Both the position numbers and the translations under genes were made by a program. The notes beneath the pieces were generated by a model. The model did no database searches, was not told where the DNA came from, and saw nothing but the letters and a program-made list of their open reading frames with translations. Shown here piece after piece: positions 44,856 through 53,866 of a stretch of 64,000 nt of DNA. The DNA is from Fredinandcohnia aciditolerans. Its GTDB lineage: Bacteria; Bacillota; Bacilli; Bacillales; Bacillaceae_L. The stretch's first letter is position 1, and each line of letters starts with the position of its first letter. The stretch covers positions 1-64,000 of the forward strand of contig QGHH01000001.1 in assembly GCA_003640645.1 (NCBI GenBank), given 5' to 3'.

Positions 44856-44885
44856 AGTATAGCATATGAATAGAACTCATTTCAA
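44856..44885 (-). promoter_or_regulatory. candidate ptsHI promoter
   Basis: TTGAAA (44885-44880), 18-bp spacer, TATACT (44861-44856) on the - strand, about 75 bp before the antiterminator. A perfect 14-bp palindrome TCGTTTTAAAACGA lies at 44901-44914 between this promoter and ykrA; its binding protein is unknown. The rest of the 44566-45066 gap is A/T-rich. Confidence 0.6.
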
Positions 44886-45066
44886 CAAGAAGGCAAATAA
44901 TCGTTTTAAAACGAAAATTGAGAATGTTTTTCATTTACAATAACTAATTATTCAAATGTACTATTCTTTACAAACAGTGCATTTAAAGATTACAATCCTT
45001 AAAGGTAGTCATGTATAATAAGCAAATATTGTATTTTATCTACATAATAAGTTGGAGGTGCTTTCA

Positions 45067-45864
45067 TTGATCAAACTGATTGTTAGTGATTTAGATGGAA
45101 CACTATTGCGGGAAGACAATTCTGTCAATCCTGAAGATACTAAAGCATTAACCAAGGCCGTAGAAGATGGACTTCAAATTAGCATCGCCACGGGTCGAAT
45201 GGATACTGAGATAAAAGAAGTATTAAAATCGATTGGGCAAAACTTCCATCGAATTAGCCAAAATGGGGCATTTGCATCAACCTTAGATGATCAGTCCATT
45301 TTTTCTCGTACCTTCACAACCGAAATCGCAGAAACAATCTATAATAACGTATTGAATCCGAAGTTCGTAACGATTGTCTGTAGCTATGACACAAATTACA
45401 CCCATGAAAATAATGAGTATGTTGAGGGTGTTCAAAAAAGAATGTTCCATCCTATAATCATTGATCCAGAAATAAGTACGAAGTTTAGAGAAATTAAACC
45501 ATCAAAGATTACCCTGATTGGTTTCGAAAACGATATTGTTGAGACGTACGAAACACTTTCTAATGATTATTCCGATGAAATTGATTTGTTCATTTCCGAG
45601 AAACATGTTTTGGATATTATGCCAAAGCAAATTAGCAAAGGGAATGCAATTATAAAACTTCTCGAGGATCTTTCTTTAAAACCAGAGGAAATTGCATGTA
45701 TTGGGGATTCTTATAATGATATTCCGATGTTCCGCTTAACTCCTTACAGTTTTGTGATGGAGACTGCACATGACGAAGTGAAAAAAGAAGCAAAATTCGT
45801 TGTTCAATCTGTGGCAGAAGCGGTTGAAATGATCTTAAAAGAAAATAGTAAACAAAGTGTTTAA
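45067..45864 (+). CDS. ykrA: Cof-type HAD hydrolase YkrA
   Basis: A 265-residue HAD phosphatase with a Cof-type (C2B) cap. Motif I SDLDGTLL has the nucleophile at residue 8; motif II SIATGR; motif III lysine in QISKGNAI; motif IV GDSYNDIPM. Such enzymes hydrolyse sugar phosphates or FMN-like substrates. I choose the TTG at 45067, six bases after GGAGGTG, so that the protein begins MIKLIVSDLD; an upstream TTG at 45052 overlaps the ribosome site. Similar to B. subtilis YkrA. Confidence 0.88.
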   Translation: MIKLIVSDLDGTLLREDNSVNPEDTKALTKAVEDGLQISIATGRMDTEIKEVLKSIGQNFHRISQNGAFASTLDDQSIFSRTFTTEIAETIYNNVLNPKFVTIVCSYDTNYTHENNEYVEGVQKRMFHPIIIDPEISTKFREIKPSKITLIGFENDIVETYETLSNDYSDEIDLFISEKHVLDIMPKQISKGNAIIKLLEDLSLKPEEIACIGDSYNDIPMFRLTPYSFVMETAHDEVKKEAKFVVQSVAEAVEMILKENSKQSV

Positions 45865-45866
45865 GT

Positions 45867-45894
45867 AGACTCGAAGAGATTCGAGTCTTTTTTA
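45867..45894 (+). terminator. terminator after ykrA
   Basis: AGACTCGAA-gaga-TTCGAGTCT, a perfect 9-bp stem followed by TTTTTATG. Confidence 0.88.
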
Positions 45895-45965
45895 TGTTAT
45901 AAAAGAATGCATCTAACCAAAAACTAAATAAAATCATTTGCACTGATTTGTTGGAGGAAGAAGAG

Positions 45966-46733
45966 ATGCCATATATAACAGGTACGAATCAGACCCAAAT
46001 CTACTATGAAAGCCATGGTGAAGGGAAACCAATTGTTTTCATTCACCCTCCTGGAATGGGACATGTAACCTTTAAACTGCAACAACCCCTGTCAAAAAAA
46101 TTTCAAGTTATTACATTTGATCTACGTGGAAATGGGAATAGTGATCCAGGAACTGAGGATATCACCATTTCATTATTAGCAACTGATATTCTGCAACTGA
46201 TAGATCAACTAGCTCTCGAAAAAGTCGTTGTATGCGGTTATTCCAATGGCGGATCCATTGCATTGGAATTTGCCCTTTCCAATCCCGAACGTGTTGAAGG
46301 CATCATATTAATTGGGGGTTTTTCAGAGGTGAACACATTTTTATTACGGTCAGAATTTAAGCTTGGAATTTCCACCGTTAAAATGAAAGGATTATCTGTA
46401 TTAGCAAAGGTATTAGGGAAGGCACATGGTACAACAAAAGAATATAAAAAGGAAATTGAACAATATGTAAAAAAAGCAAATGTAAATATTCTCTATCAAA
46501 TGTACATAAGAGGACTTGAATATAATTGTTCACATCGATTAAAAGATATAAAAGTCCCTGTTCTATTAGTTGATGGTTCTTTCGATTTCTACATGCACTC
46601 CTATCAACGTTTTTTAGAGAAGGAAATTCCAAATGCAGAGAGAGTCTTTGTTAATAAAGCTAGACATCAAGTACCGACGAGACATGCACATACATTCAAT
46701 CAATTAATTGAAACATTCATAGAAAAACTTTAA
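45966..46733 (+). CDS. alpha/beta hydrolase
   Basis: A 255-residue alpha/beta-hydrolase-fold protein. Oxyanion HPPGMGH near residue 25, DLRGNGNSDPG near 48, nucleophile elbow GYSNGGS near 91, acid DGSFDFY near 205 and the catalytic histidine in ARHQVPTRH near 233. The catalytic serine, aspartate and histidine all appear present. Substrate unknown (esterase, peroxidase or C-C hydrolase). Start: ATG at 45966 with TTGGAGGAAGAAGAG upstream. It lacks a signal peptide, so it is cytoplasmic. Confidence 0.85.
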   Translation: MPYITGTNQTQIYYESHGEGKPIVFIHPPGMGHVTFKLQQPLSKKFQVITFDLRGNGNSDPGTEDITISLLATDILQLIDQLALEKVVVCGYSNGGSIALEFALSNPERVEGIILIGGFSEVNTFLLRSEFKLGISTVKMKGLSVLAKVLGKAHGTTKEYKKEIEQYVKKANVNILYQMYIRGLEYNCSHRLKDIKVPVLLVDGSFDFYMHSYQRFLEKEIPNAERVFVNKARHQVPTRHAHTFNQLIETFIEKL

Positions 46734-46808
46734 TCGTTCGTTCATTTTATACCGTCAGATAACACATACTAATAATCGAACAAAAATTTAAATAAGGGGG
46801 TCAACATA

Positions 46809-46934
46809 ATGGCTAAAAAAGGCAGACAGAATAAGGTAAGCCAAGAAGTGGCAAACCCAACTGTTTCACATAACGAAGAATTTGGCGAAGAAATTGGCGG
46901 AACACCTAAAAAACAGAAAAAGAAGAAAAAATAA
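46809..46934 (+). CDS. 41-residue lysine-rich small protein
   Basis: Starts MAKKGRQNKVSQEVANPTVS, has HNEEFGEEIGG in the centre and ends with a run of lysines. AAGGGGGTCAACATA is a strong ribosome site. It shares the MAK start, the EFG-x-E motif and the Lys-rich tail with the 60-residue protein at 38386-38568, so the two may be paralogues. No known family recognised; a spore-protein or nucleic-acid role is possible. The gene is too short for routine calling. Confidence 0.75.
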   Translation: MAKKGRQNKVSQEVANPTVSHNEEFGEEIGGTPKKQKKKKK

Positions 46935-46944
46935 GCAACATGAA

Positions 46945-46972
46945 AAAAGAACCTGGACACCCAGGTTCTTCT
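46945..46972. terminator. bidirectional terminator
   Basis: AAAGAACCTGG-acac-CCAGGTTCTT with TCTTCTTTC on the + side and TTTTTTCATG on the - side, between convergent genes. Confidence 0.85.
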
Positions 46973-46976
46973 TCTT

Positions 46977-48194
46977 TCATTTCGACTTCTTTAACGATTT
47001 AATCTTCTCTTTTACGTTCTGGACGATCTCCTCACAAGCCATGTTTTCCTCATCGGTTAATACTTCATCCCCATAGCGTACCCTTTCATAGAGTTCAACA
47101 AGTCGAGAGTCAAGGAAATGGTTTCTTCCTAACCATTCTGATACACTTTCATGATGGTATCGTCCAAATCCATGCTTTGCTGAGAGCACCTCAAGTTCAA
47201 GGATAAGCTTTCGTACCTTTACTTGTGGTGTCTGTCGTTTTGAACGTCTCCATTTTGCAGTAGGGCTTGTAACCCCTTCTGTAATCGTTGCATATTGGTA
47301 TACGTCGCCAACCACAGCAGGTTCTTTTACAAATCTCTTTTTTGCTAGTAAGAAAAGAATCACTGCTAATAGGAGTAGACCAAGAATGGATAAATAAAAC
47401 CAAATATCAAAGCTGCCAAGCAACTCAAAGAATGTATTTTTCTTTTCTGTTTCTTCCCAGTTCAAAGTTCCAACACTTTCACCTTGAGAACTTCTATAGG
47501 AATCGATATTTTCGACAGCATTAAAAAGTGGCTTTGAAACCCAGTAAAAGCCCGTTCCGATAATGGATGTAATCAAAGACAAACCCTTAACAAGAACGAT
47601 TGGAAAAATAACCGCGACACCAATAGCACCCACAAACAAGCCACTAAACAGCCCGACAACGGACCAGGAGTTCTGTTTTGTAGCGATTGTTTTCTTCACG
47701 AGTGAACTTGTACTTACACTGTTTAGTATTTTTCCAATCATAAAGAAAAACAATTGAGTCACAAGTAAATATAAGATAAGGTCACTGTGGACATACCCTT
47801 GGACCTTTGCAGCAAAATAAGTTAACCCACCAAATACTAAACTACCATTTAAAATCATAGCTTCCGTCAGCTTAGGATTCTTGTGGTAATGGATAATGAT
47901 TCGATAACAAACAACAGCCGCAATCACAATGCTTTGACCAAACGATAGCCTTATTTCACTGCTAACAAGTGCAAGCAATGGAACGATTAACATAATGAAA
48001 AAATACGGGGTATTTGATTTCATCAGTGATAACAGGAATGCAATGATGACTGCTCCGACGCCCGTTAGAAACAGAAATGGTATAATGGGCGGCAAATAGT
48101 CTGTGTGAATATAGAACAACATTAGTAAAATATAGAGAAGGATCATCTCCATTACGTATTGATACGACTTCAGTAAAGACTGACTATATCGCAT
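46977..48194 (-). CDS. membrane protein with C-terminal DUF4129
   Basis: A 405-residue membrane protein: six or so membrane helices in 1-200, a further helix near 270-290 and a cytosolic tail whose SVSEWLGRNH...LYERVRYGDE pattern is typical of DUF4129. In the usual moxR-DUF58-third gene operons the third protein is a large transglutaminase (YebA, about 730 residues); here the transglutaminase core is missing, and the reading frame is otherwise intact. It overlaps the DUF58 gene by 11 bp. Function unknown. Confidence 0.8.
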   Translation of the reverse strand: MRYSQSLLKSYQYVMEMILLYILLMLFYIHTDYLPPIIPFLFLTGVGAVIIAFLLSLMKSNTPYFFIMLIVPLLALVSSEIRLSFGQSIVIAAVVCYRIIIHYHKNPKLTEAMILNGSLVFGGLTYFAAKVQGYVHSDLILYLLVTQLFFFMIGKILNSVSTSSLVKKTIATKQNSWSVVGLFSGLFVGAIGVAVIFPIVLVKGLSLITSIIGTGFYWVSKPLFNAVENIDSYRSSQGESVGTLNWEETEKKNTFFELLGSFDIWFYLSILGLLLLAVILFLLAKKRFVKEPAVVGDVYQYATITEGVTSPTAKWRRSKRQTPQVKVRKLILELEVLSAKHGFGRYHHESVSEWLGRNHFLDSRLVELYERVRYGDEVLTDEENMACEEIVQNVKEKIKSLKKSK

Positions 48195-49374
48195 GGGAAT
48201 TCCCCCTCCTCATTGCCAAGGATGCCTTCTGTAATAAGATGGAGTCATTATTCTCAATTAGTTTAAAACAATCGACACCTTTTCTTGCAAACCTACTGAG
48301 AATCAGTTCCTCATTCTCTTCTATTTCACCTATCATAATGACGTAAGGTGAAAGTTGTTGCTGTCTTTCGATAGCGTGAATCATAAAATGAAATGGTATT
48401 GTTACACTATGCTTACTGAGACGAGCAATTAATTCCAGTGCTTTCGCTAAATGATCCTTTCCTTTTCCTACTGGTAGGTGGATAAAAGGGGTTCTCCCTG
48501 CCCTTCTGACATTTACATACACTTCAAATGGAATGTTTTTTAACGTAGCTGCTTCAAGCATATACGTTAACCCGCTTAAATACTCTTCTAGTTTTCGTTC
48601 GCGCACATTAATGATAATAGTCCAAGAGAATTGAGCTGTTTTATCATAAATCTTCGTTTGTAATTGATTCGTACGAGCACTCGCTTTCCAATGCACCCGG
48701 TTAAATGGATCTGTTGGCACATAACCTCTCGTTCCAATTATTTGTGTCATGTCTTCAAAAAACGAACTTCGAATTGGGTACTCTCCTTGATTTTTCGGAA
48801 CAATTTTTTCAATTCCTCCTACTGTTTCCGGGGAAGAATAGATAATTGTTTCAAAGGCTACTGGTTTCGTGTATTGAAGATATGCTTCACCAAAGCCAAA
48901 TAAATGAGGAATTCTTATCTCGAGAGTACGAATTTTCGCAACTCCCCTTTGCTTACCTTCAAAAGGCAGCATTGTGGTTTGAGCCTGTCTTCCTATTAGA
49001 GTAAGTGGTAGTGATAGTTCGATTTGTTCAGTCTCTAGTATTTTTCTTTCATTCTGAAGTCCTACAACATGATCTACAGTTAGCCGAATTTGGCCATTTA
49101 TGATTGGTAAACGGCCATCTTGCTTTAATGTTAGTGAAAAATCATCATCTTCCCCTTTAAAGAGCTTTACGGTTTCTTTATCAATAGAAACGCTGATTCT
49201 ATTTCCAACATGTTTTAAATAATATTTGTTCACAAATACATATAAAAGAAACAATACCCCTACAAAAAGAAGCAAAAACACCTGTGAAAGAATCCCTACA
49301 AGTATAAAAACAGAAGAAAGAAAAGACATATACGACAATTCATTTCCAATGGATATTTGCCGTTTCCAGTCCAT
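48184..49374 (-). CDS. DUF58 family protein (YeaD-like)
   Basis: A 396-residue protein with two close membrane helices (about 15-55) and a DUF58/vWA-like domain. The signature RDYVPGDPFNRVHWKASAR appears here as GYVPTDPFNRVHWKASART near residue 218. Genes of this type sit beside MoxR ATPases and are thought to work with them as a membrane-associated chaperone or assembly system. Its ATG overlaps the moxR stop (TAATG). Role in this organism is unknown. Confidence 0.88.
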   Translation of the reverse strand: MDWKRQISIGNELSYMSFLSSVFILVGILSQVFLLLFVGVLFLLYVFVNKYYLKHVGNRISVSIDKETVKLFKGEDDDFSLTLKQDGRLPIINGQIRLTVDHVVGLQNERKILETEQIELSLPLTLIGRQAQTTMLPFEGKQRGVAKIRTLEIRIPHLFGFGEAYLQYTKPVAFETIIYSSPETVGGIEKIVPKNQGEYPIRSSFFEDMTQIIGTRGYVPTDPFNRVHWKASARTNQLQTKIYDKTAQFSWTIIINVRERKLEEYLSGLTYMLEAATLKNIPFEVYVNVRRAGRTPFIHLPVGKGKDHLAKALELIARLSKHSVTIPFHFMIHAIERQQQLSPYVIMIGEIEENEELILSRFARKGVDCFKLIENNDSILLQKASLAMRRGNSHAI

Positions 49375-50324
49375 TACTTCACTGCTCCGGCTTCTACCGG
49401 GACAGAAACCGTTGATAGCAGTTCATGTATAACCTGACGATTCGTTTTCTTAAGCGACCCCTCCATTGTGAGCACAAGTCGATGAGAAATGACATATGGA
49501 GCCATATATTTAATATCCTCAGGGGTTACAAACATACGCCCATCCAAATATGCTTTTCCTTGAGCAGCCTTCATAAGTGCTAGCGTCCCCCTTGGACTGA
49601 CTCCAACTTCAACATCCGTATGCTTTCTTGTTGCGTGTACGATTCTAAGTAAATAGTCTTCTACTTCATCGGAAAGCTTCACATGCCCGACCTCAGCTTG
49701 CATTGAGATAATCTCTTCTTTTGTAATGACCTCCAAAATTTCCTCAATCGGATTATTTTGACGATAGGTTCTCATAATTTGCTTTTCTTCTTCAAAGCTT
49801 GGATAGCCCAAATCAATTTGGACAAAGAAACGGTCCATTTGCGCCTCTGGTAAAGGAAAAGTCCCCTGTTGTGATTCGATAGGGTTTTGAGTCGCTATTA
49901 CTACAAACGGCGATGGAAGTTTTAAAGTCTCTCCATCTATCGTAACCTGGCGCTCCTCCATGACCTCAAGCAAACTCGATTGAGTCCTCGGAGTTGCACG
50001 GTTAATTTCATCGGCTAATAGAATATGAGTCATTACCGGACCCGGGCGCAGTTGAAATTCCTGCTCTTTCGGATTAAAAAATTGAATCCCAGTAATATCA
50101 CTAGGTAGAACGTCCGGTGTAAATTGAATGCGCTTAAAATTACCACTAATAGACTTTGCAAAACTCTTCGCAAGCATCGTTTTTCCCGTACCAGGCACAC
50201 TTTCTAGTAAAATATGTCCTTTATTAATAATGGAATTTAGGACAAGTTCAATCACCTCGTCCTTCCCGATGATGACTTTCCCAATATTCTCTTTGATTTT
50301 TAGAACATTCTCTTTTGCAGACAT
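49374..50324 (-). CDS. MoxR-family AAA ATPase
   Basis: A 316-residue AAA+ ATPase: Walker A ESVPGTGKTML near residue 42, Walker B ILLADEINRATPRTQSSLLE near 105 and sensor motif ATQNPIESQGTFPLPEAQ-like near 155 (ATQNPIESQQGTFPLPEAQM), with a C-terminal lid. MoxR proteins act as chaperones activating protein complexes with vWA proteins. It is first in a tightly overlapping three-gene operon and resembles B. subtilis YeaC. The ribosome site AGGGGGCAATT follows the end of element copy D. Confidence 0.93.
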   Translation of the reverse strand: MSAKENVLKIKENIGKVIIGKDEVIELVLNSIINKGHILLESVPGTGKTMLAKSFAKSISGNFKRIQFTPDVLPSDITGIQFFNPKEQEFQLRPGPVMTHILLADEINRATPRTQSSLLEVMEERQVTIDGETLKLPSPFVVIATQNPIESQQGTFPLPEAQMDRFFVQIDLGYPSFEEEKQIMRTYRQNNPIEEILEVITKEEIISMQAEVGHVKLSDEVEDYLLRIVHATRKHTDVEVGVSPRGTLALMKAAQGKAYLDGRMFVTPEDIKYMAPYVISHRLVLTMEGSLKKTNRQVIHELLSTVSVPVEAGAVK

Positions 50325-50344
50325 AATTGCCCCCTATATTTATT

Positions 50345-50473
50345 TTATCAAATGCGCCTTGGCGTATTTGCGCCCGATTTTTTTCGAGCAAGCTCGAAAA
50401 ACTTTCTTTGAAAAATCGTGGCATCCGCCGGAGGCTTAAACTTAATTTGGCAGAACTTCTGCCGAATTAAGTT
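50345..50473 (-). repeat. dispersed hairpin element, copy D
   Basis: The best-preserved copy. On the - strand: a 5' hairpin of AAACTTAATT...AATTAAGTTT, a GCCTCCGGCGGATGCC block, a hairpin built on CGAGC/GCTCG flanked by ATTTTT runs, and a final hairpin CAAATaCGCC-aa-GGCGcATTTG ending in GATAA, 20 bp before the moxR start. Confidence 0.78.
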
Positions 50474-50559
50474 TATTAGTAATCATGTGACAATTTAAAT
50501 TTATCAAAAATGTAGGTATTTTCCAACATAATTATCCTGCATTGCAGAATTTGTCCATA

Positions 50560-50590
50560 AAAAAAGAGAGTACTAAACTCTCTTTCTTGC
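50560..50590 (-). terminator. second terminator after ptsG
   Basis: AAAGAGAG-tactaaa-CTCTCTTT, a perfect 8-bp stem with TTTTTTTATG on the - strand. It lies downstream of another ptsG terminator, a tandem arrangement. Confidence 0.75.
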
Positions 50591-50605
50591 GCTCCTTTAA
50601 ATAAA

Positions 50606-50645
50606 AACAGACAGACCCCTAGAATTAACTATGGTCTGCCTGTTG
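50606..50645 (-). terminator. terminator after ptsG
   Basis: On the - strand CAGGCAGACC...GGTCTGTCTG (9 of 10 pairs) with TTTTTATTT after it, directly behind the ptsG stop. Confidence 0.85.
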
Positions 50646-50651
50646 TATTCA

Positions 50652-52685
50652 TTATCCTTTTGTAATCTCGATGATATTTTCTTCAGAAAGATTAATGTTT
50701 CCTTGCTTTTTAAGAACGATTTCTTCTCCCTCGGCAAGGTTTGTAAAGACTATCGGAGTAATAATGGACGTTGCATTTTTCTTAATAAAGTCTAAATCAA
50801 CTTTTAAAAGTTGTTGACCTTTTTCGACCTTATCATTTTCACTCACAAACGTTTCAAACCCTTGTCCTTTAAGATTAACTGTATCAATCCCAACATGAAT
50901 AAGAATCTCACGGCCTGAATCAGATAGAATACCAATCGCGTGTTTTGTAGGGAACAAGTTGATTATTTTTCCATCAACAGGTGAAACAATGACACCTTCA
51001 GAAGGGACAATTGCAAAACCATCACCCATCATTTTACCAGAAAACACCGCATCAGGAACTTCAGTAATTGGCTTTATTTCACCTTTAATTGGCGAATTAA
51101 ATTGATCAGCACCTTGTTGTTCATTACTCACTAATTTTGGATTTGTTTTTTCAACTTGGTTCGTTTCGTCTTCACGGGGTTTTTTCCCGCTCATTACGTC
51201 TTGCATTTGGCTTTTAATTGTTTCAGAACGTGGTCCAAAGATGGCTTGAATATTATTTCCAACCTCTAGCACACCAGCTGCACCCAGTTTTTTCAATTCA
51301 TCTTTATCGACATTTTTAATATCGTTTACAGAAACACGTAGTCGGGTGATACATGCATCAAGATGGGCAATATTTTCTTGTCCGCCCATTGCATTCAGGA
51401 TGTTATAAGCAAGATCTCCAGCCTGCCCTTTCTTTTCCTCTTCACCTTTTACTTCGCGTCCAGGTGTCATGAGATTAAACTTCTTTATTGCAAAACGGAA
51501 AACAAAATAATAGATAACTGCAAAAACGAGACCTAATAATATAGCGATCCACCAAGGCTCTCTACCTGGCAATATACCAAATAAGAAAAAGTCAATTCCT
51601 CCGCCAGAGAACGTGTAGCCAATATTAACACTTAACGCTGTCATTAAAACAAATGATAATCCATCCAGCACTGCATGGATTAAGAAAAGAATAGGTGACA
51701 CAAACATAAATGAAAATTCAAGTGGCTCTGTGATACCCGTTAAGAACGATGTTAGGGCACCTGAACCTAATAAACCAGCTACAAGTTTTTTATTTTCCGG
51801 ACGTGCAGCATGATACATAGCAAGCGCAGCAGCCGGTAAACCAAACATCATAATTGGAAATTCACCAGCCATAAAGTTACCAGCGGTAATTTCCACTCCA
51901 TCTTTCAATTGTGAAAAGAAGATTGTCATATCTCCCCGGACGACTTGACCAGATGCGGTTGTATAAGAACCGAATTCATACCAGAAGGGCGCATGGAAAA
52001 TATGATGTAATCCAAACGGAATTAACAATCTTTTTATAAATCCAAAGAAAAACACAGCAAAATACGTACCTTCTTCAATTAACCAAAGTGATGCACTATT
52101 CATTGCCTCTTGGACTGGTGGCCATACGACCAATAATAAAAGACCGGCTATAAAAGAAAACGCGGCAGTTGCAATCGGAACAAATCGTTTCCCTGCAAAA
52201 AATCCAAGAAATGAAGGCATTTCAATGTCATGAAAGCGGTTATAAGCAAAAGCGGCTATAAGACCAACAATAATACCTCCAAATACACCTGTTTGCAATG
52301 TAGGAATTCCTAATACAGATGCAAAAGCAGGATTATCAGTAAGCATATCAGGAGTGACCCCCTGCCATGAACTCATTACTTGATTTAGAACTAAATAACC
52401 AACTAACGCTGCAAGTGCTGCTGCACCGTCTCCAGCTAAACCAATCGCAACCCCAACTGCAAAGAGAAGGGCTAGATTACTAAATATAATCCCTCCTGCA
52501 TCCTCCATCACCGAAGCAATAAGTTGAATCCAATCTGCTTCCAGGAATGGAAGATATTGAAGCATCGTTTCTTGCTGCATCGCATTTCCTATTCCAAGTA
52601 AAAGACCTGCTGCTGGTAAAAGAGCTACAGGTAACATAAGCGCTTTACCAATCTTTTGCAGGACACCAAAAACTTTTTTAAACAA
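50652..52685 (-). CDS. ptsG: glucose PTS permease IICBA
   Basis: A 677-residue fused glucose transporter. The IIC membrane domain covers about 1-400 ([21 protein letters not shown] and the [12 protein letters not shown] motif), IIB about 425-500 with phospho-cysteine in [10 protein letters not shown], then a linker and IIA to the C-terminus with its histidine in [10 protein letters not shown]. It imports and phosphorylates glucose with phosphate from HPr. Translation follows the GlcT-controlled leader. glcT is the gene just upstream, as in B. subtilis, but ptsHI lies 6 kb away. Confidence 0.97.
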   Translation of the reverse strand: MFKKVFGVLQKIGKALMLPVALLPAAGLLLGIGNAMQQETMLQYLPFLEADWIQLIASVMEDAGGIIFSNLALLFAVGVAIGLAGDGAAALAALVGYLVLNQVMSSWQGVTPDMLTDNPAFASVLGIPTLQTGVFGGIIVGLIAAFAYNRFHDIEMPSFLGFFAGKRFVPIATAAFSFIAGLLLLVVWPPVQEAMNSASLWLIEEGTYFAVFFFGFIKRLLIPFGLHHIFHAPFWYEFGSYTTASGQVVRGDMTIFFSQLKDGVEITAGNFMAGEFPIMMFGLPAAALAMYHAARPENKKLVAGLLGSGALTSFLTGITEPLEFSFMFVSPILFLIHAVLDGLSFVLMTALSVNIGYTFSGGGIDFFLFGILPGREPWWIAILLGLVFAVIYYFVFRFAIKKFNLMTPGREVKGEEEKKGQAGDLAYNILNAMGGQENIAHLDACITRLRVSVNDIKNVDKDELKKLGAAGVLEVGNNIQAIFGPRSETIKSQMQDVMSGKKPREDETNQVEKTNPKLVSNEQQGADQFNSPIKGEIKPITEVPDAVFSGKMMGDGFAIVPSEGVIVSPVDGKIINLFPTKHAIGILSDSGREILIHVGIDTVNLKGQGFETFVSENDKVEKGQQLLKVDLDFIKKNATSIITPIVFTNLAEGEEIVLKKQGNINLSEENIIEITKG

Positions 52686-52737
52686 GGTTCAAAACCCCCT
52701 ATAAATTTTTTATTCTCATGAGGTAATCGCAAAAAAT

Positions 52738-52870
52738 AAAAAAGGCATGAGTAAAAGAGCGCAATTGAAGGTAGTTCGGAAGATATTATTTACCGAAAAA
52801 GGGCAATATATCCCGTTAAACTACATTCAATCATTCTCTTTACTCATGCCTGATCGAATCAGTAACACGT
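52738..52870 (-). promoter_or_regulatory. GlcT antiterminator (RAT) and terminator leader of ptsG
   Basis: The - strand ACGTGTTACTGATTCGATCA followed by GGCATGAG (52870-52843) is the same as at ptsHI. CTCATGCC/GGCATGAG arms (52843-52850 and 52744-52751) form the terminator base, with a TTTTTTATTTTTTGCG tail. The stem interior differs from the ptsHI leader, so only the regulatory sequence is conserved. It lies just downstream of glcT. Confidence 0.92.
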
Positions 52871-52885
52871 TAAAAACAATGTATA

Positions 52886-53728
52886 CTATTTAATTTTCTT
52901 CTGAAGCCTTTGTAGATGCATCGTTATATAGACTGCTTCTGCGTCAAAAACTGGTTTCTTCAGCGCTTGCTGTATTACCTTAATGAGTTTCCACGAGAGA
53001 TTATAACATAATGGATATTCTTCTTTCAAGAGTGAAGTGATTTTTTCGGGTTCTTCTACTTTCTCTCCCACTTTTACACGTTCAATAACGAATCTCAGAT
53101 GTCGTACAAGTCTCATATAATCAATGCTCTGTTTGTCAATCACCATTTTCAACTGTTCCTCTACCAATTGAACTAATTTTGTCATTAGTTGAGAATGCTG
53201 ATTTACTTCAGATAAATCTTTATTGGTTATTGCACTGTGGATGTGAAGAGCAATAAAACCAGCTTCTCCCTCTGGCAAGTGTATATTACATTCTACTTTA
53301 AATAAATTCATTACTTCCTTTGCTAAATCGTATTCCCTAGGATACATGGTTTTCGTTTCTATTAAAAAGGGATTTCGGACTTCTAACCCTTGTGAAACCC
53401 TGGCTACAGTAGTCATCAAGTGATCAGTCAAGGCCACATGGATATGTTCATTCAATGAAGCATCTGACCTGCTTTTGATTAACTCAATGGCGGAAATAAT
53501 CACTCTCTGTAAGTCATCTTCTAAATATGGTAGAAGCTTAATATAGTTAGTTTGTGTTTTTTCATTTTTCAGGACGAACAGCTTTTCTACGCTAGCTGCA
53601 TCGAGCACTTCTTTCTGCTTTCGGTTAAAGCCAATGCCCTTTCCTATTAAAACGACCTCCCCATAGTCGGAGTGATCTGCAATGACGACATTATTATTCA
53701 ACACTTTAGATATAGTAATGGCAGACAT
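52886..53728 (-). CDS. glcT: PtsGHI transcription antiterminator GlcT
   Basis: A 280-residue BglG/SacY-family antiterminator: N-terminal RNA-binding CAT domain (1-58), PRD1 (about 65-170, histidines in NEHIHVALTDH) and PRD2 (about 175-280). When glucose is present, unphosphorylated PtsG leaves GlcT active and it binds the RAT hairpin; otherwise PRD phosphorylation inactivates it. I use the ATG at 53728 (MSAITISKVLNNNVV), which has GTGGGGAATT upstream; the longer frame to 53800 would add an atypical hydrophobic N-terminus. Both probable RNA targets lie in this window. Confidence 0.94.
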   Translation of the reverse strand: MSAITISKVLNNNVVIADHSDYGEVVLIGKGIGFNRKQKEVLDAASVEKLFVLKNEKTQTNYIKLLPYLEDDLQRVIISAIELIKSRSDASLNEHIHVALTDHLMTTVARVSQGLEVRNPFLIETKTMYPREYDLAKEVMNLFKVECNIHLPEGEAGFIALHIHSAITNKDLSEVNQHSQLMTKLVQLVEEQLKMVIDKQSIDYMRLVRHLRFVIERVKVGEKVEEPEKITSLLKEEYPLCYNLSWKLIKVIQQALKKPVFDAEAVYITMHLQRLQKKIK

Positions 53729-53866
53729 CTTAATTCCCCACTTTTTTAACTTAGACATACACTTCATATCGTATATGAGCAAGAAAAAGAAATCAATCAT
53801 TTTACCTTTTAATGAATTGTGTCAATCATAAGAAGACAAAGTGTACGAACAAAAAACGAGTTTAAT

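Noticed and set aside
50128-50439. 103-residue + strand frame
   Set aside because: Antisense to the start of moxR and extending through repeat copy D.
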